Part shown: piece after piece, positions 1 through 8,307 of the stretch
Layout of the letters: every line of letters begins with the position of its first letter
Numbering within the stretch: position 1 is the first letter of the stretch
NCBI RefSeq assembly: GCF_000169435.1
Contig: NZ_AAYB01000002.1
Span: 806,001-870,000 of the forward strand
Direction: 5' to 3'
Source: Roseobacter sp. CCS2
GTDB taxonomy: Bacteria; Pseudomonadota; Alphaproteobacteria; Rhodobacterales; Rhodobacteraceae
DNA: 64,000 nt
The notes under the pieces: generated by a model
Told to the model about the DNA's origin: nothing
Database searches by the model: none
What the model saw: the letters and a program-made list of their open reading frames with translations, nothing else
Program-made: the position numbers and the translations under genes

Positions 1-240
1 CGTCCAGAGTGGGTTGAGGAATTTAATCGTGAGACTGTTGAGGTAGCAGAGCGCAAGCGCCGCGAAGCAGAGCGGGCTGCCGCCCAAGAGGCAGCCCGCC
101 GCGCGGAAGAGGCGCGGCTGGCCAAGCAGGCAAGGTTGGCAAAACATGCGGCCTTGGAGGCAGAGCGGCAGCGCAAACAAAAAGAGGACGTGCGCTCGTC
201 TCGTATTCTAGGCTGGGTGAAAGGCGCAAAGCCGGATTAG
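1..240 (+). CDS. C-terminal end of an unidentified protein (partial)
   Basis: An open frame enters from the left edge and stops with TAG at 238-240. The visible 79 residues are a strongly charged Arg/Glu/Ala/Gln-rich helix, with many AERxRREAE-like stretches and likely coiled-coil or extended helix, and end in [12 protein letters not shown]. The body of the protein lies outside the window, so no family can be named. It converges on hisE and the two stop codons overlap by four bases. The frame is open for the whole visible length, which supports a real gene. Confidence 0.6.
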   Translation, partial: RPEWVEEFNRETVEVAERKRREAERAAAQEAARRAEEARLAKQARLAKHAALEAERQRKQKEDVRSSRILGWVKGAKPD

Positions 241-545
241 GCGCGCCCGGCTTTTTCCGCGATGCCGGATATGCCTTGACGCGCCTCAAGGGTTTTGAGC
301 ACATCATCCAGCGCAACGTCCCGCGCCGCCAACATCACAAGTAGATGATACAGCACATCCGCCGCTTCACCGGTCAGCCGTTCCTTGTCGCCTTTGACTG
401 CTTCGATAATGGCCTCAATCGCCTCTTCCCCGAATTTTTCGGCGCATTTTTCAGGCCCTTGCGACAATAGCTTTGCCGTCCAACTGCTTTCAGGATCAGC
501 ATTTTTGCGGGACGCAATGGTCTTGGCCAGCTCGTTCAGGGTCAT
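237..545 (-). CDS. hisE: Phosphoribosyl-ATP pyrophosphatase HisE
   Basis: Hydrolyses phosphoribosyl-ATP to phosphoribosyl-AMP and pyrophosphate, the second step of histidine synthesis, in the cytoplasm. The 102-residue length fits a stand-alone HisE (PRA-PH domain, all-alpha NTP pyrophosphohydrolase fold). The metal-binding acidic residues are visible: E40-E41 in the [12 protein letters not shown] helix and E60/D63 in [11 protein letters not shown]. The start overlaps the hisF stop in an ATGA arrangement, so translation is probably coupled to hisF. There is no fused HisI (cyclohydrolase) domain, so hisI must lie elsewhere. Confidence 0.95.
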   Translation of the reverse strand: MTLNELAKTIASRKNADPESSWTAKLLSQGPEKCAEKFGEEAIEAIIEAVKGDKERLTGEAADVLYHLLVMLAARDVALDDVLKTLEARQGISGIAEKAGRA

Positions 546-1303
546 GTCATCCTCACGGGAATACCGGCGGCGGCCATGTGCGCTTTGGCTTCGCCGATGG
601 TGTAGGTGCCAAAGTGAAAGATTGAAGCGGCAAGGACGGCGGATGCCCCGCCTTCGGTGACGCCTTCGACCAAGTGATCCAAGGTGCCAACACCGCCAGA
701 GGCGATCACCGGCACATCAACCGCGTCTGAGATCGCACGGGTCAGTGGCAGATTAAAGCCTGCCTTGGTCCCATCGCGGTCCATAGAGGTCAGCAGGATT
801 TCACCGGCCCCTTTTGCCACAACCGTCTTGGCGAAATCCACAGCGTCAATGCCAGTTTCGCGCCGCCCGCCGTGGGTAAAAATTTCCCATTTGCCGGGGG
901 CCACGGTTTTCGCGTCAATTGCCACGACGATGCATTGCGAACCAAAGCGCATTGCGGCCTCTGCCACAACATCGGGGTTCGCCACAGCGGCAGAGTTGAA
1001 GCTGACCTTATCTGCCCCAGCCAACAGCAAATCGCGCACGTCGTGGTGCGTGCGTACCCCACCACCGATGGTCAGCGGCATAAAGCATTGCTCAGCCGTC
1101 CGCGTGGCCAGATCGAACATTGTGCCGCGGTTTTCCTGCGTCGCCATGATGTCCAGAAAACACAGCTCATCAGCGCCTGCTGCATTGTATGCGATGGCCG
1201 CATCGACCGGGTCGCCTGCATCAATCAGATCGACAAAATTCACGCCTTTCACGACGCGCCCTTCAGCGACATCAAGGCAGGGAATGATCCGTGTCTTCAA
1301 CAT
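542..1303 (-). CDS. hisF: Imidazole glycerol phosphate synthase cyclase subunit HisF
   Basis: The (beta/alpha)8 cyclase half of imidazole glycerol phosphate synthase. It uses ammonia from HisH to convert PRFAR to imidazole glycerol phosphate and AICAR. The start is placed at the ATG giving [12 protein letters not shown] (253 aa), because this is the universal HisF N-terminus with catalytic D11; an upstream in-frame codon would add eight unconserved residues. [10 protein letters not shown] and the late [10 protein letters not shown] phosphate-binding loops are present. It is the first gene of the hisF-hisE pair. Its partner gene hisH is about 5.6 kb upstream, next to hisB. Confidence 0.96.
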   Translation of the reverse strand: MLKTRIIPCLDVAEGRVVKGVNFVDLIDAGDPVDAAIAYNAAGADELCFLDIMATQENRGTMFDLATRTAEQCFMPLTIGGGVRTHHDVRDLLLAGADKVSFNSAAVANPDVVAEAAMRFGSQCIVVAIDAKTVAPGKWEIFTHGGRRETGIDAVDFAKTVVAKGAGEILLTSMDRDGTKAGFNLPLTRAISDAVDVPVIASGGVGTLDHLVEGVTEGGASAVLAASIFHFGTYTIGEAKAHMAAAGIPVRMT

Positions 1304-1406
1304 GGCGTGATCTCTAGGCGGAATCACGAGAAATGGGAAGGGGTGGGGTGGTGCGTGCGCGCAGATCGTCGTTAGCTGGGGCCACTGGAAACATGGGAGC
1401 TATCAA

Positions 1407-1853
1407 ATGAAACTTGCCATTACTGCCGCCTTGATCGGGCTTTGCGCCGCACCCTTATGGGCCGAAAATATGATGAAACGCTCGCCGCTTTCTGTCGCTG
1501 CAACAATCGATGGTCTTGAGGCCGCGGTGAACGGGGCAGGTGCCACGGTCTTTGCCCGCGTGGATCACGCAGCCGGTGCGCAAAGTGTTGACAAGTCGAT
1601 CCCGGATGCCACATTGCTGATCTTTGGAAACCCCGCCTTGGGAACCCTTGCGATGGAGCAGGATATTCGCGCTGGTCTTGTCCTGCCTTTGCAGGTGCTG
1701 GCGTACACAGACGCAGACGGCAATACGCAGATGACATGGACCCCCGCAGAAGAGTTGTTGGAGGGGCTGGATATCGCGCCGGATGCCGAGGTGATCGGCA
1801 AGATCAATGGCGCGCTGAATATGCTGACCGACAAGGCGATGAGCGCGAACTAG
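1407..1853 (+). CDS. Exported DUF302 domain protein
   Basis: A 148-residue protein with a clear Sec signal peptide (MKLAITAALIGLCAAPLWA, cleavage near residue 19) and a DUF302 domain: the MKRSPLSVAATIDGLEAAVNGAGATVFARVDHAAGA start and the LLIFGNPALGTLAMEQ core followed by LPLQVLAYTDADG are typical. The function of DUF302 proteins is not established. A ligand-binding role in the periplasm is only inference. It lies on the opposite strand to the his genes, and its stop overlaps that of the convergent DUF2867 gene by four bases. Confidence 0.85.
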   Translation: MKLAITAALIGLCAAPLWAENMMKRSPLSVAATIDGLEAAVNGAGATVFARVDHAAGAQSVDKSIPDATLLIFGNPALGTLAMEQDIRAGLVLPLQVLAYTDADGNTQMTWTPAEELLEGLDIAPDAEVIGKINGALNMLTDKAMSAN

Positions 1854-2305
1854 GCGCGCGCCACCCTTGCCAACGCATTGCGCGCAATCGCGATGTGAAA
1901 CGGCATGATCGCGGCCAGATAGATCCGGCCGCCGACATTATGAGGGGCGACCCATGTCGCCAGACTGATTTGCCCCTCATGCGACAAGACTGACACCAGA
2001 AAGTTCAGATGTTTGTCGTCGAACCCTGCGATCACTTCGGTTTCTGTTTCTGATTGCACAGGGAAGGGGCCCAGTTTGTCTGCGGCCTCTGGTCCGTCTT
2101 GGCTAAGCCCGAAAGGCGCTGTCACGATTTGGCGGATCACCAGCAGAAATTGTGCCCATCCGGGAAAGGCTGTGATGATTTCCGCAGCGCGCCGCGGTGG
2201 CAAATCAGAAGCCACGCTGTAGCAATCCAAAAAATCACCCGCTACGCGCTGATTGTGCAAGGCACTGGCCATGGGAAGCGTGATTTTACTAACCGGATTG
2301 CCCAA
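1850..2305 (-). CDS. DUF2867 domain protein
   Basis: A 151-residue protein without signal peptide or membrane segments. The central and C-terminal parts (GPFPVQSETETEVIAGFDDKHLNFLVSV, then VAPHNVGGRIYLAAIMPFH) match the DUF2867 pattern, a family of unknown function. It starts only a few bases after the hisA stop on the same strand, so it is probably the distal gene of a hisA-DUF2867 unit sitting between hisA and hisF. No link to histidine synthesis is known to me. Confidence 0.8.
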   Translation of the reverse strand: MGNPVSKITLPMASALHNQRVAGDFLDCYSVASDLPPRRAAEIITAFPGWAQFLLVIRQIVTAPFGLSQDGPEAADKLGPFPVQSETETEVIAGFDDKHLNFLVSVLSHEGQISLATWVAPHNVGGRIYLAAIMPFHIAIARNALARVARA

Positions 2306-2308
2306 AGC

Positions 2309-3028
2309 TTACCCCTTCAGTTGCGCCAGTGCTGCCGCCAGATCAATGGCCCCGTCATAAAGCGCACGGCCAGAGATTACACCAGAGATAACACCGGTTT
2401 GCTGGAGCGCTGTTAGATCATCCATTGACGATACCCCACCAGAGGCAATGACAGGGATATCCACCGCGCGGGCCAAATCAGCGGTCGCATCAATATTCGG
2501 CCCCTTCATCGCCCCGTCGCGCAGGATGTCGGTATAAATAATGGCGGCGATCCCTGCGTCCTCGAACGACTTTGCCAGATCGGTGACCATCACATCGGTT
2601 TCCTCAGCCCAGCCGCGCGTTGCGACGCGCCCGTTACGCGCATCCAGGCCCACGGCCACCTGACCGGGAAAAGCCTTGGCCGCCGCGCGCACCAGATCGG
2701 GGTCTTCAACCGCGACCGTGCCAAGGATGACGCGGGCAAGGCCTTTGTCCAACCACTGCTCAATCGTGGCCATATCGCGGATACCACCGCCAAGTTGTGC
2801 TGGCACGGGGCAGGCCTTGAGGATCGCTTCAACCGGGGCGGCGTTCACGGGCGCGCCGGCGAAGGCACCGTTGAGGTCCACAAGGTGCAACCATTCGCAA
2901 CCCGCCGCGACGAAGTCTTTTGCTTGTGCTGCCGGATCATCATTAAAAACAGTCGTCTGATCCATGTCGCCATGTACCAATCGCACTGCGTTTCCGTCTT
3001 TAAGATCAATGGCAGGATAGAGGATCAT
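2309..3028 (-). CDS. hisA: ProFAR isomerase HisA
   Basis: 1-(5-phosphoribosyl)-5-[(5-phosphoribosylamino)methylideneamino]imidazole-4-carboxamide isomerase, the Amadori rearrangement before the HisHF step. The 239 residues form a TIM barrel homologous to His[18 protein letters not shown] carries catalytic D8; [22 protein letters not shown] (second catalytic Asp) and [11 protein letters not shown] phosphate loops are visible. It is followed on the same strand by DUF2867 and then hisF. Confidence 0.96.
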   Translation of the reverse strand: MILYPAIDLKDGNAVRLVHGDMDQTTVFNDDPAAQAKDFVAAGCEWLHLVDLNGAFAGAPVNAAPVEAILKACPVPAQLGGGIRDMATIEQWLDKGLARVILGTVAVEDPDLVRAAAKAFPGQVAVGLDARNGRVATRGWAEETDVMVTDLAKSFEDAGIAAIIYTDILRDGAMKGPNIDATADLARAVDIPVIASGGVSSMDDLTALQQTGVISGVISGRALYDGAIDLAAALAQLKG

Positions 3029-3171
3029 GGGGCAGGCACCTTTTGCGTTTCTCTGCGTTTATGCATGGTGCGTATCGGATTGCAACGCGGGGCTTTGACC
3101 CAACGTCTTACTTGATTGCGGGCACATCGGGCGCGCATGCTCTGCCCGAGGAACTCAGGGAGGAAATGAGT

Positions 3172-3561
3172 ATGAAACGATTTCTGATTTTGGCGGCATC
3201 GTTGTTTGCCTTTGCAACGGTGGCTTCTGCACAGGACGCAGCGCTTGGTGTGTGGCAGACCGAAGTAGATGACGGCGCCTATGCCCATATCACAATCGCC
3301 CCATGTGGCGCGGCGGTTTGCGGCGTGATCAGCCGCACCTTCAACGCTGATGGCGAATTCCAGTCCGAAAATATCGGTAAGACACTGGTAATCGACATGG
3401 TGCCCCAAGGTGGCGGTGCATACGAAGGATCAGTCTGGCGTCCGTCCAATAACAAAATCTACATCGGTAAGATGGATGTGAGCGGGAACGCTTTGCGCCT
3501 GCGTGGCTGTGTTGCTGGCGGCCTGTTATGTTCCAGCCAGAACTGGGTGCGCGTCGGGTAA
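3172..3561 (+). CDS. Exported DUF2147 domain protein
   Basis: Small periplasmic protein (129 aa). The start is set at the ATG at 3172 because AGGGAGGA ends about seven bases before it and it gives an intact signal peptide (MKRFLILAASLFAFATVASA, cleavage before QDA); upstream in-frame codons would place 43 non-signal residues in front. The mature part has the DUF2147 hallmarks: GVWQTE near the start, PCGAAVCGVIS, and a late CVAGGLLCSSQNW. DUF2147 domains are lipocalin-like and mostly uncharacterised. A hairpin terminator follows at 3588. Confidence 0.85.
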   Translation: MKRFLILAASLFAFATVASAQDAALGVWQTEVDDGAYAHITIAPCGAAVCGVISRTFNADGEFQSENIGKTLVIDMVPQGGGAYEGSVWRPSNNKIYIGKMDVSGNALRLRGCVAGGLLCSSQNWVRVG

Positions 3562-3587
3562 AAGCCCACGTTCCAAGATATAAAAAG

Positions 3588-3616
3588 AGGGCCTCTGCGA
3601 TGCAGGGGCCTTTCTT
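3588..3616 (+). terminator. Rho-independent terminator after the DUF2147 gene
   Basis: GGGCCTCTGC / GCAGGGGCCT can pair over ten positions (two G-T pairs) around a three-base loop, followed by TTTCTT. It lies 27 bases past the stop codon. Confidence 0.75.
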
Positions 3617-3733
3617 ATGTGTGACTTTCCTATGCCGCCGTTTTTTTTCGGGTCCGCACTATCTGGCTGTTACTGAATAGTATGGGTTCCGAAAAAATGT
3701 GTCGCACAATCTTTCTATAGAATTTTCGCAAAG

Positions 3734-3751
3734 TTGACGACGTCAGGTCAA
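3734..3751. promoter_or_regulatory. Possible operator: TTGAC/GTCAA inverted repeat
   Basis: TTGAC and GTCAA flank a GACGTC palindrome in the AT-rich stretch upstream of the LysM/solute-binding gene. The dyad could be a regulator site; no regulator can be named and no convincing -10 box was located. Confidence 0.25.
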
Positions 3752-3835
3752 TGCCAATGAAGCTCCCCACTTCTGCCACAAAGCGATCTTAGCCAAAATA
3801 GCATCAAGTCAATTAATGCAAGGCAATAGAATACA

Positions 3836-4912
3836 ATGCGCAATCTGCAAACCTACGTCCTATCAACTGGCCTCTGCCTTACGGCGGCGGCTGCCTCGGC
3901 ACAAAGCATCAGCTGCGGGCAGGATTATACCGTGCAATCGGGTGATTTTTTGTCAAGCATTGCACTCGCGGCATATGGCAACACGGGCAGCTTTAACCTG
4001 ATCTATAGCGCCAATGCAGACGTCATCGGCCCGAACCCCGGCCTGATTAACGTGGGCGATGTGCTGTTTATCCCGTGCCTTGATGGTGATCTGGGACAAT
4101 CCGCTGCGAATACCGCAGTAATCCGCACTGTGCAGACCACAGAACAATTGCCCGCGCCTGCCGAAGATAAGCCGATCCGCGTTCTGACGGCCACAGGCTG
4201 GGCCCCCTTCATGAATGAAGATCAGGCGCAGGGCGGTCTGCTGACCGAGATTATCAACCTCGCGTTGGAAAACGCTGATGGAAATCCTGCGTACCAGATC
4301 GACTTTATCAATGACGATGGTGCGCACCTGAACCCGCTGATCGTGGATCACGCCTATGACATCAGCATCGGTTGGAGCCAGCCAAACTGCGATATCATCG
4401 ACAAGCTGGAAGACGAATCCCAGTTCCGCTGCAACAACCTCGACTTCAGTGCGCCGCTTTATGAAGAAGTGCTGGGCTATTACAGCCTGTCCAGCGATCC
4501 GGTTTTTGCCGACCACGCAGAACTGATCGGCAAAAGCATTTGTCGCGCAGAGGCGTTTACACTGGCCCCTCTTGAAGAGGTTGAGCTTGTGGCCCCGGCA
4601 ATCACTATCGTGCGTGCGCCGACTGCGGCTGACTGCATCGACTATCTGATTGACGGTCAAGCTGACATTGCATTGGTTGCCGTTGACGTCGCGGACGGTC
4701 GGATCAGCGCATTGAACGCTGCATCAAACGTTCAGATGCACGAAGCACTGACCTTTGTTGACGTTTTGCACGCCGTTATCGCCAAAACACATCCGCGTAA
4801 CGAAGCCATTCTTGATACGGTCAACAACGGTTTGGAAAACATCAAAGCTTCGGGTGTGTGGTTTCAGACCGTGCGTCGTCACATGACAGAGTTCCGCAAG
4901 GCAAACCTGTAA
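3836..4912 (+). CDS. Exported LysM domain / solute-binding (SBP_bac_3-like) fusion protein
   Basis: A 358-residue periplasmic protein. A signal peptide covers residues 1-22 (cleavage after AAASA). Residues 31-80 form one LysM module (YTVQSGDFLSSIALAAYGN ... INVGDVLFIP), which normally binds peptidoglycan GlcNAc chains. After a Gln/Pro-rich linker, residues 112-345 look like an extracellular solute-binding domain of the family 3 (amino-acid type): KPIRVLTATGWAPFMNED, then GGLLTEIINLAL and a late TVNNGLENIKASGVWFQTVRR. No permease or ATPase is next to it, so it may be a wall-tethered ligand sensor or scavenger rather than part of an ABC importer (inference). Transcription probably ends at the 4932 hairpin. 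Confidence 0.8.
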   Translation: MRNLQTYVLSTGLCLTAAAASAQSISCGQDYTVQSGDFLSSIALAAYGNTGSFNLIYSANADVIGPNPGLINVGDVLFIPCLDGDLGQSAANTAVIRTVQTTEQLPAPAEDKPIRVLTATGWAPFMNEDQAQGGLLTEIINLALENADGNPAYQIDFINDDGAHLNPLIVDHAYDISIGWSQPNCDIIDKLEDESQFRCNNLDFSAPLYEEVLGYYSLSSDPVFADHAELIGKSICRAEAFTLAPLEEVELVAPAITIVRAPTAADCIDYLIDGQADIALVAVDVADGRISALNAASNVQMHEALTFVDVLHAVIAKTHPRNEAILDTVNNGLENIKASGVWFQTVRRHMTEFRKANL

Positions 4913-4931
4913 AGTCTTGCATGACCACTGG

Positions 4932-4970
4932 GACACCCATCTGACCCGTCGGATGGGTGTCTTGATTTAT
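4932..4970 (+). terminator. Terminator hairpin after the LysM/SBP gene
   Basis: GACACCCATC and GATGGGTGTC form a perfect 10-bp stem with a ten-base loop, followed by TTGATTTAT. The T-tract is weak but the stem is strong and lies 19 bases past the stop. Confidence 0.7.
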
Positions 4971-5060
4971 ATAAAAGTACGGCGAGAGGTCAGACGCCGC
5001 AGCATTGCACCTTTGGTGAGCCGCGTAGCCTTTCTGCCCACATCGCGTTCGATTTAAGTT

Positions 5061-5693
5061 ATGGAAAATATCATGCAATTCGCACCGCAGCCTCATCGCG
5101 TCGCTACTCTGGGGCTGCGGTTCGCCCGTCAGTGCTGCTTTGTGGTGGCCATGCTTGTCACCATCGCTGGGTCTGCTGTGGCACAAGAAGCGCGTATGGT
5201 TACGCTTAAGTATGATGATGGCGACGGTATCAGCGGTGAACTTATCGAAGCAAATGATCAGGTCGTTTTGCTGAAAGGTTCCGTTGGGCTGGTCACAATT
5301 CCTGTTGAAGGTCTGTCATGCATCGGTCAGGCCTGCCCGGCCGCAATGCGGTTTGTTTCGACCGGCCCACAGCTGACCTTCACCACTACGGATGGTTCGG
5401 TCGCCGTGACAGGCCAATTGATTGAAATTGCCAATGATCAATATGTCCTTGCGACCAATCTTGGTGAATTGCGTTTGAACGTGGATGGTGCAATCTGTTC
5501 AGGCGACGGATGCCCGTTGACCGGATCGCAATCCCAGTTCGGTGGTGATGTTGTGCTGACTAATGGTGCGACGGCGATAGAAGGCAAGTTGGTCGGTGTC
5601 GAAGATGGGTCTTACATCATGGAAGTTCCCAATATGGGCGCGATCCGGGTCAACGCCGCTTTGTTCGACTGTAGCGGTGAAAGCTGCCCTTAA
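5061..5693 (+). CDS. Exported protein of three C-x-G-x2-C-P repeats
   Basis: A 210-residue secreted protein with a long N-region and signal peptide (cleavage near residue 42, after GSAVA). The mature part is three repeats of about 48 residues (roughly 46-93, 104-152, 163-210). Each begins with a beta-rich [VL]TL/T..DG stretch, passes through a G-x-L-I/V segment and an N/D-x-Y-x-[LM] strand, and ends with Cys-x-Gly-x-x-Cys-Pro (C87/C92, C146/C151, C204/C209). The repeat resembles, from memory, the N-terminal module of some Roseobacter phosphate-binding/OmpA proteins; here nothing follows the repeats. The cysteine pairs probably form disulfides in the periplasm. The start could also be the ATG at 5073. 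Function unknown. Confidence 0.75.
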   Translation: MENIMQFAPQPHRVATLGLRFARQCCFVVAMLVTIAGSAVAQEARMVTLKYDDGDGISGELIEANDQVVLLKGSVGLVTIPVEGLSCIGQACPAAMRFVSTGPQLTFTTTDGSVAVTGQLIEIANDQYVLATNLGELRLNVDGAICSGDGCPLTGSQSQFGGDVVLTNGATAIEGKLVGVEDGSYIMEVPNMGAIRVNAALFDCSGESCP

Positions 5694-5803
5694 TCAGGTT
5701 GTGTCGCCTGTGCGATGATATGGCGGCAGACGTTTTGCGGCAAAAAGAATAAAGGTCAGTTTTCAGTTACTGACAGTGTTCTATTGAGTGACAACGCACA
5801 GGT

Positions 5804-6187
5804 TCAGCTGTCACCGCCGTCGTTACCACCGGCCCCACCATCGCCTGTTGTTGAAATACCAGTATCTCTGGCCGATGATGTCGTTTTGATATCACGCTGG
5901 CCCTGAGCGTTCTTTGCGCCGCCGAGGTCACCACCTTGGGAATATGCATGGGGCCAAGGCGGCACGTTTGGCGGTGTCTTGCTTTTATCGGGCAAGCTGA
6001 CAATGACTATTCCAAGGATGGCGGCACCTAAGAACACCGCGACAGTTGATCTGAAAGCTCCCAACTCAGCAACGAAGACGGCAACAAGTCGCGATTGCAA
6101 AGGCTCGTTGAATACTGTCACCAAGCCAAGGACCAGGAACAGCAAGGTAACGACAATTGCGATCGTTGTCCGTTTGTCGCTGAACAC
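5804..6187 (-). CDS. Small membrane protein with Gly-rich tail
   Basis: A 127-residue protein read from a GTG start preceded by AAGGAG at nine bases, which supports a real gene. Two hydrophobic segments (about 8-26 and 46-63) are separated by a short charged loop. The remaining 60 residues are polar, rich in Pro, Gly and Ser, and end in DGGAGGNDGGDS. No family was recognised. It stands alone between the three-repeat protein and the lytic transglycosylase. Confidence 0.55.
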   Translation of the reverse strand: MFSDKRTTIAIVVTLLFLVLGLVTVFNEPLQSRLVAVFVAELGAFRSTVAVFLGAAILGIVIVSLPDKSKTPPNVPPWPHAYSQGGDLGGAKNAQGQRDIKTTSSARDTGISTTGDGGAGGNDGGDS

Positions 6188-6282
6188 TGGTCAGGGCTCC
6201 TTTTCACGCCAGAATATCGCGGATAGGTACTGGTGCAAGTCCGTGCCACACCAGTGACACCATCGCACCGCAGACGCGGGCT

Positions 6283-6759
6283 TCAGCCAGATCGCAATCC
6301 TGTTTCAACCAGCATCCCGCGCCGTTTTGCTTCAAAATAGTACCCGCGCGCATACCAGTTTACAGCCGTTTGTTCATCACCATCAGAAATCAGCCAAGCC
6401 CCGCGCAGATATCGTCCTGCGTAAGTCAGGTTTGTTTCTGCATCCAGTAACCCTTCGGGTGAACCGCGATACCCCATCGTCCGCGCCGTTTCAGGCAGGA
6501 TTTGCATCAGCCCATAATAGGGGCCGTTGCGTGCGCCCGGCCGGTGCGTGCTTTCGCGGATGATAACGCGGTGCAGCAAGGTGACAGGGATCCCATGCAC
6601 ATCGGCATATTTGTTGATCAGGCGGCGTAGTTCAGGCGTTTCGTTAGGGTAAAGCGGGATATCGGAGGTGCGGCGGCTGGCGGTTGGCGTATCACGGCGG
6701 CGTCCACAGGCGGCGAGTGCACCTGCGGCGACAATAAGGAAGTGGCGACGGTTCAACAT
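6283..6759 (-). CDS. Lytic transglycosylase (SLT) lipoprotein
   Basis: Cleaves the MurNAc-GlcNAc bond of peptidoglycan. The 158 residues carry a twin-arginine-like start (NRRHFLIV) running into a lipobox (LAAC, lipidation at C18), then a compact SLT domain from about residue 42: catalytic E69 in VIIRES, YYGLMQILPETARTMGY, NLTYAGRYLRG and a late AVNWYARGYY. It is short for the family, essentially only the catalytic domain, so it is probably a small outer-membrane-anchored enzyme. It follows hisH on the same strand with a 175-base gap, which argues against a shared operon. Confidence 0.88.
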   Translation of the reverse strand: MLNRRHFLIVAAGALAACGRRRDTPTASRRTSDIPLYPNETPELRRLINKYADVHGIPVTLLHRVIIRESTHRPGARNGPYYGLMQILPETARTMGYRGSPEGLLDAETNLTYAGRYLRGAWLISDGDEQTAVNWYARGYYFEAKRRGMLVETGLRSG

Positions 6760-6934
6760 GGTTTCTGCTCTCTCGTGGCGCTCTTGCGTGGCGCGGTGAC
6801 GTTTTGTTGTTATGCCAGCATAGAAACACTCTTGGCCAAGTCTGACCAGATGACCGATGGGATCAATGCATCGCTGACGCTAGATTGACAATTGCCGGAC
6901 CTGCTTTGCTATTCAATATCAGCGGCTTGCGGGT

Positions 6935-7573
6935 TTAAGGTGTCCAGCGCAAGAAGTTGCCGATCATACGCAATCCGGCATCCTGGCTTTTTTCAGGGTG
7001 GAACTGTGTGCCAATCATGGTGTCGCGCCCGATGATCGCGGTCACCTCGCCACCATAGTCGACATGCGCCAAGCGTTCGGCAGGGTTGGTCACGTCCATC
7101 GCGTAAGAGTGGACGAAGTAGGCGTGGTCGCCTGTGCCAACCCCGTCCAATACAGGGTGCGGGTTATCGATCACCAGATCATTCCAGCCCATGTGGGGCA
7201 CTTTCATCGCCGGGTCAGAGGGCGCGATTTTGCGTATATCGCCAGCAACCCAATCAAATCCCGGCGTTTCTTCGTATTCATGCCCGGTGGTCGCCATCAT
7301 CTGCATACCCACGCATATTCCAAAGAAGGGCCGTGCGCGGGTCGTCACAGCCTCAACAATCGCCTCGGCTAAGCCTGTGCGCGCGAACAGTTCAGCCCGG
7401 CAATGCGGAAAGGCTCCGTCGCCAGGCAGCACGATCCGGTCGGCCTTGGACACGACATCAGGGTCAGAGGTCACGATGATGGACCCTGATCCCACCTCTG
7501 CGGCCATCCGCTCAAACGCTTTTTGCGCCGAATGCAAGTTGCCGCTGTCGTAATCGACAAGAACCGTAGTCAT
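6935..7573 (-). CDS. hisH: Imidazole glycerol phosphate synthase glutaminase subunit HisH
   Basis: Class I glutamine amidotransferase that feeds ammonia to HisF. In the 212 residues the catalytic triad is visible: C87 in [10 protein letters not shown]192 and E194 in [10 protein letters not shown]. The oxyanion-loop region PGDGAF is also present. The start overlaps the hisB stop by four bases, so the two are translationally coupled. The partner gene hisF is separated by five other genes. Confidence 0.96.
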   Translation of the reverse strand: MTTVLVDYDSGNLHSAQKAFERMAAEVGSGSIIVTSDPDVVSKADRIVLPGDGAFPHCRAELFARTGLAEAIVEAVTTRARPFFGICVGMQMMATTGHEYEETPGFDWVAGDIRKIAPSDPAMKVPHMGWNDLVIDNPHPVLDGVGTGDHAYFVHSYAMDVTNPAERLAHVDYGGEVTAIIGRDTMIGTQFHPEKSQDAGLRMIGNFLRWTP

Positions 7574-8157
7574 AGGCTGCCTTTGGTCGATGGGATCTCG
7601 TCAGCCTTGCGCGGATCGGTTTCGACCGCTTCACGCAAGGCACGCGCGACCGCTTTGAACGCAGCCTCGGCAATGTGGTGCGCGTTAAAGCCATGCAGTT
7701 TGTCGATGTGCAACGTGATGCCGCCATGGGTGCTGAGCGCTTGAAAGAACTCGCGTACCAGTTCGGTGTCAAACGTCCCGATCTTGCCGAAGGGCAGATC
7801 AAGGTTGCAGATCAGGTAAGGGCGCGCTGACAGGTCGAGCGCGCAACGCACTTGGGCGTCATCCATGGCCAAGTGGCAGCTACCGTAGCGGCGGATACCG
7901 CGCTTGTCGCCCAACGCTTCGGTCAAGGCCTGACCCAGTGCTATACCCACATCCTCGACCGTGTGGTGATCATCGATGTGCAGGTCACCCGCCGCACGGA
8001 TTGTCATGTCAATCAGCGCATGGCGCGACAGTTGATCCAGCATGTGGTCAAAGAACCCCACGCCGGTTTGGTTGTCGTAGGTGCCGGTGCCATCAAGGTT
8101 GATGGTGACGGTGATATCCGTCTCGGCTGTTTTGCGTGTGATCGTCGATGTCCGCAT
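7570..8157 (-). CDS. hisB: Imidazoleglycerol-phosphate dehydratase HisB
   Basis: Dehydrates imidazole glycerol phosphate to imidazole acetol phosphate. The 195-residue protein is the monofunctional form, without the histidinol-phosphatase domain of enteric HisB. The start at [15 protein letters not shown] is chosen because homologues begin here and the 31 upstream residues are unconserved. Mn-binding motifs [30 protein letters not shown] and [13 protein letters not shown] are intact. It leads the hisB-hisH pair and is divergent from the receiver-like gene at 8308. Confidence 0.95.
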   Translation of the reverse strand: MRTSTITRKTAETDITVTINLDGTGTYDNQTGVGFFDHMLDQLSRHALIDMTIRAAGDLHIDDHHTVEDVGIALGQALTEALGDKRGIRRYGSCHLAMDDAQVRCALDLSARPYLICNLDLPFGKIGTFDTELVREFFQALSTHGGITLHIDKLHGFNAHHIAEAAFKAVARALREAVETDPRKADEIPSTKGSL

Positions 8158-8307
8158 TTGTCCGGCGTCCCTTGGTGTTGCCCCCGCTCTATAGGGGGAA
8201 CCGGGGCAGGGGCCAAGCCTCTCGAAAACAGCCTGTGACATTTTCAACAAAATTTAAGGAGTTGATTCTTATGGTGGCCCCAAGCTGCCCATAATCAGGA
8301 GAATCCG

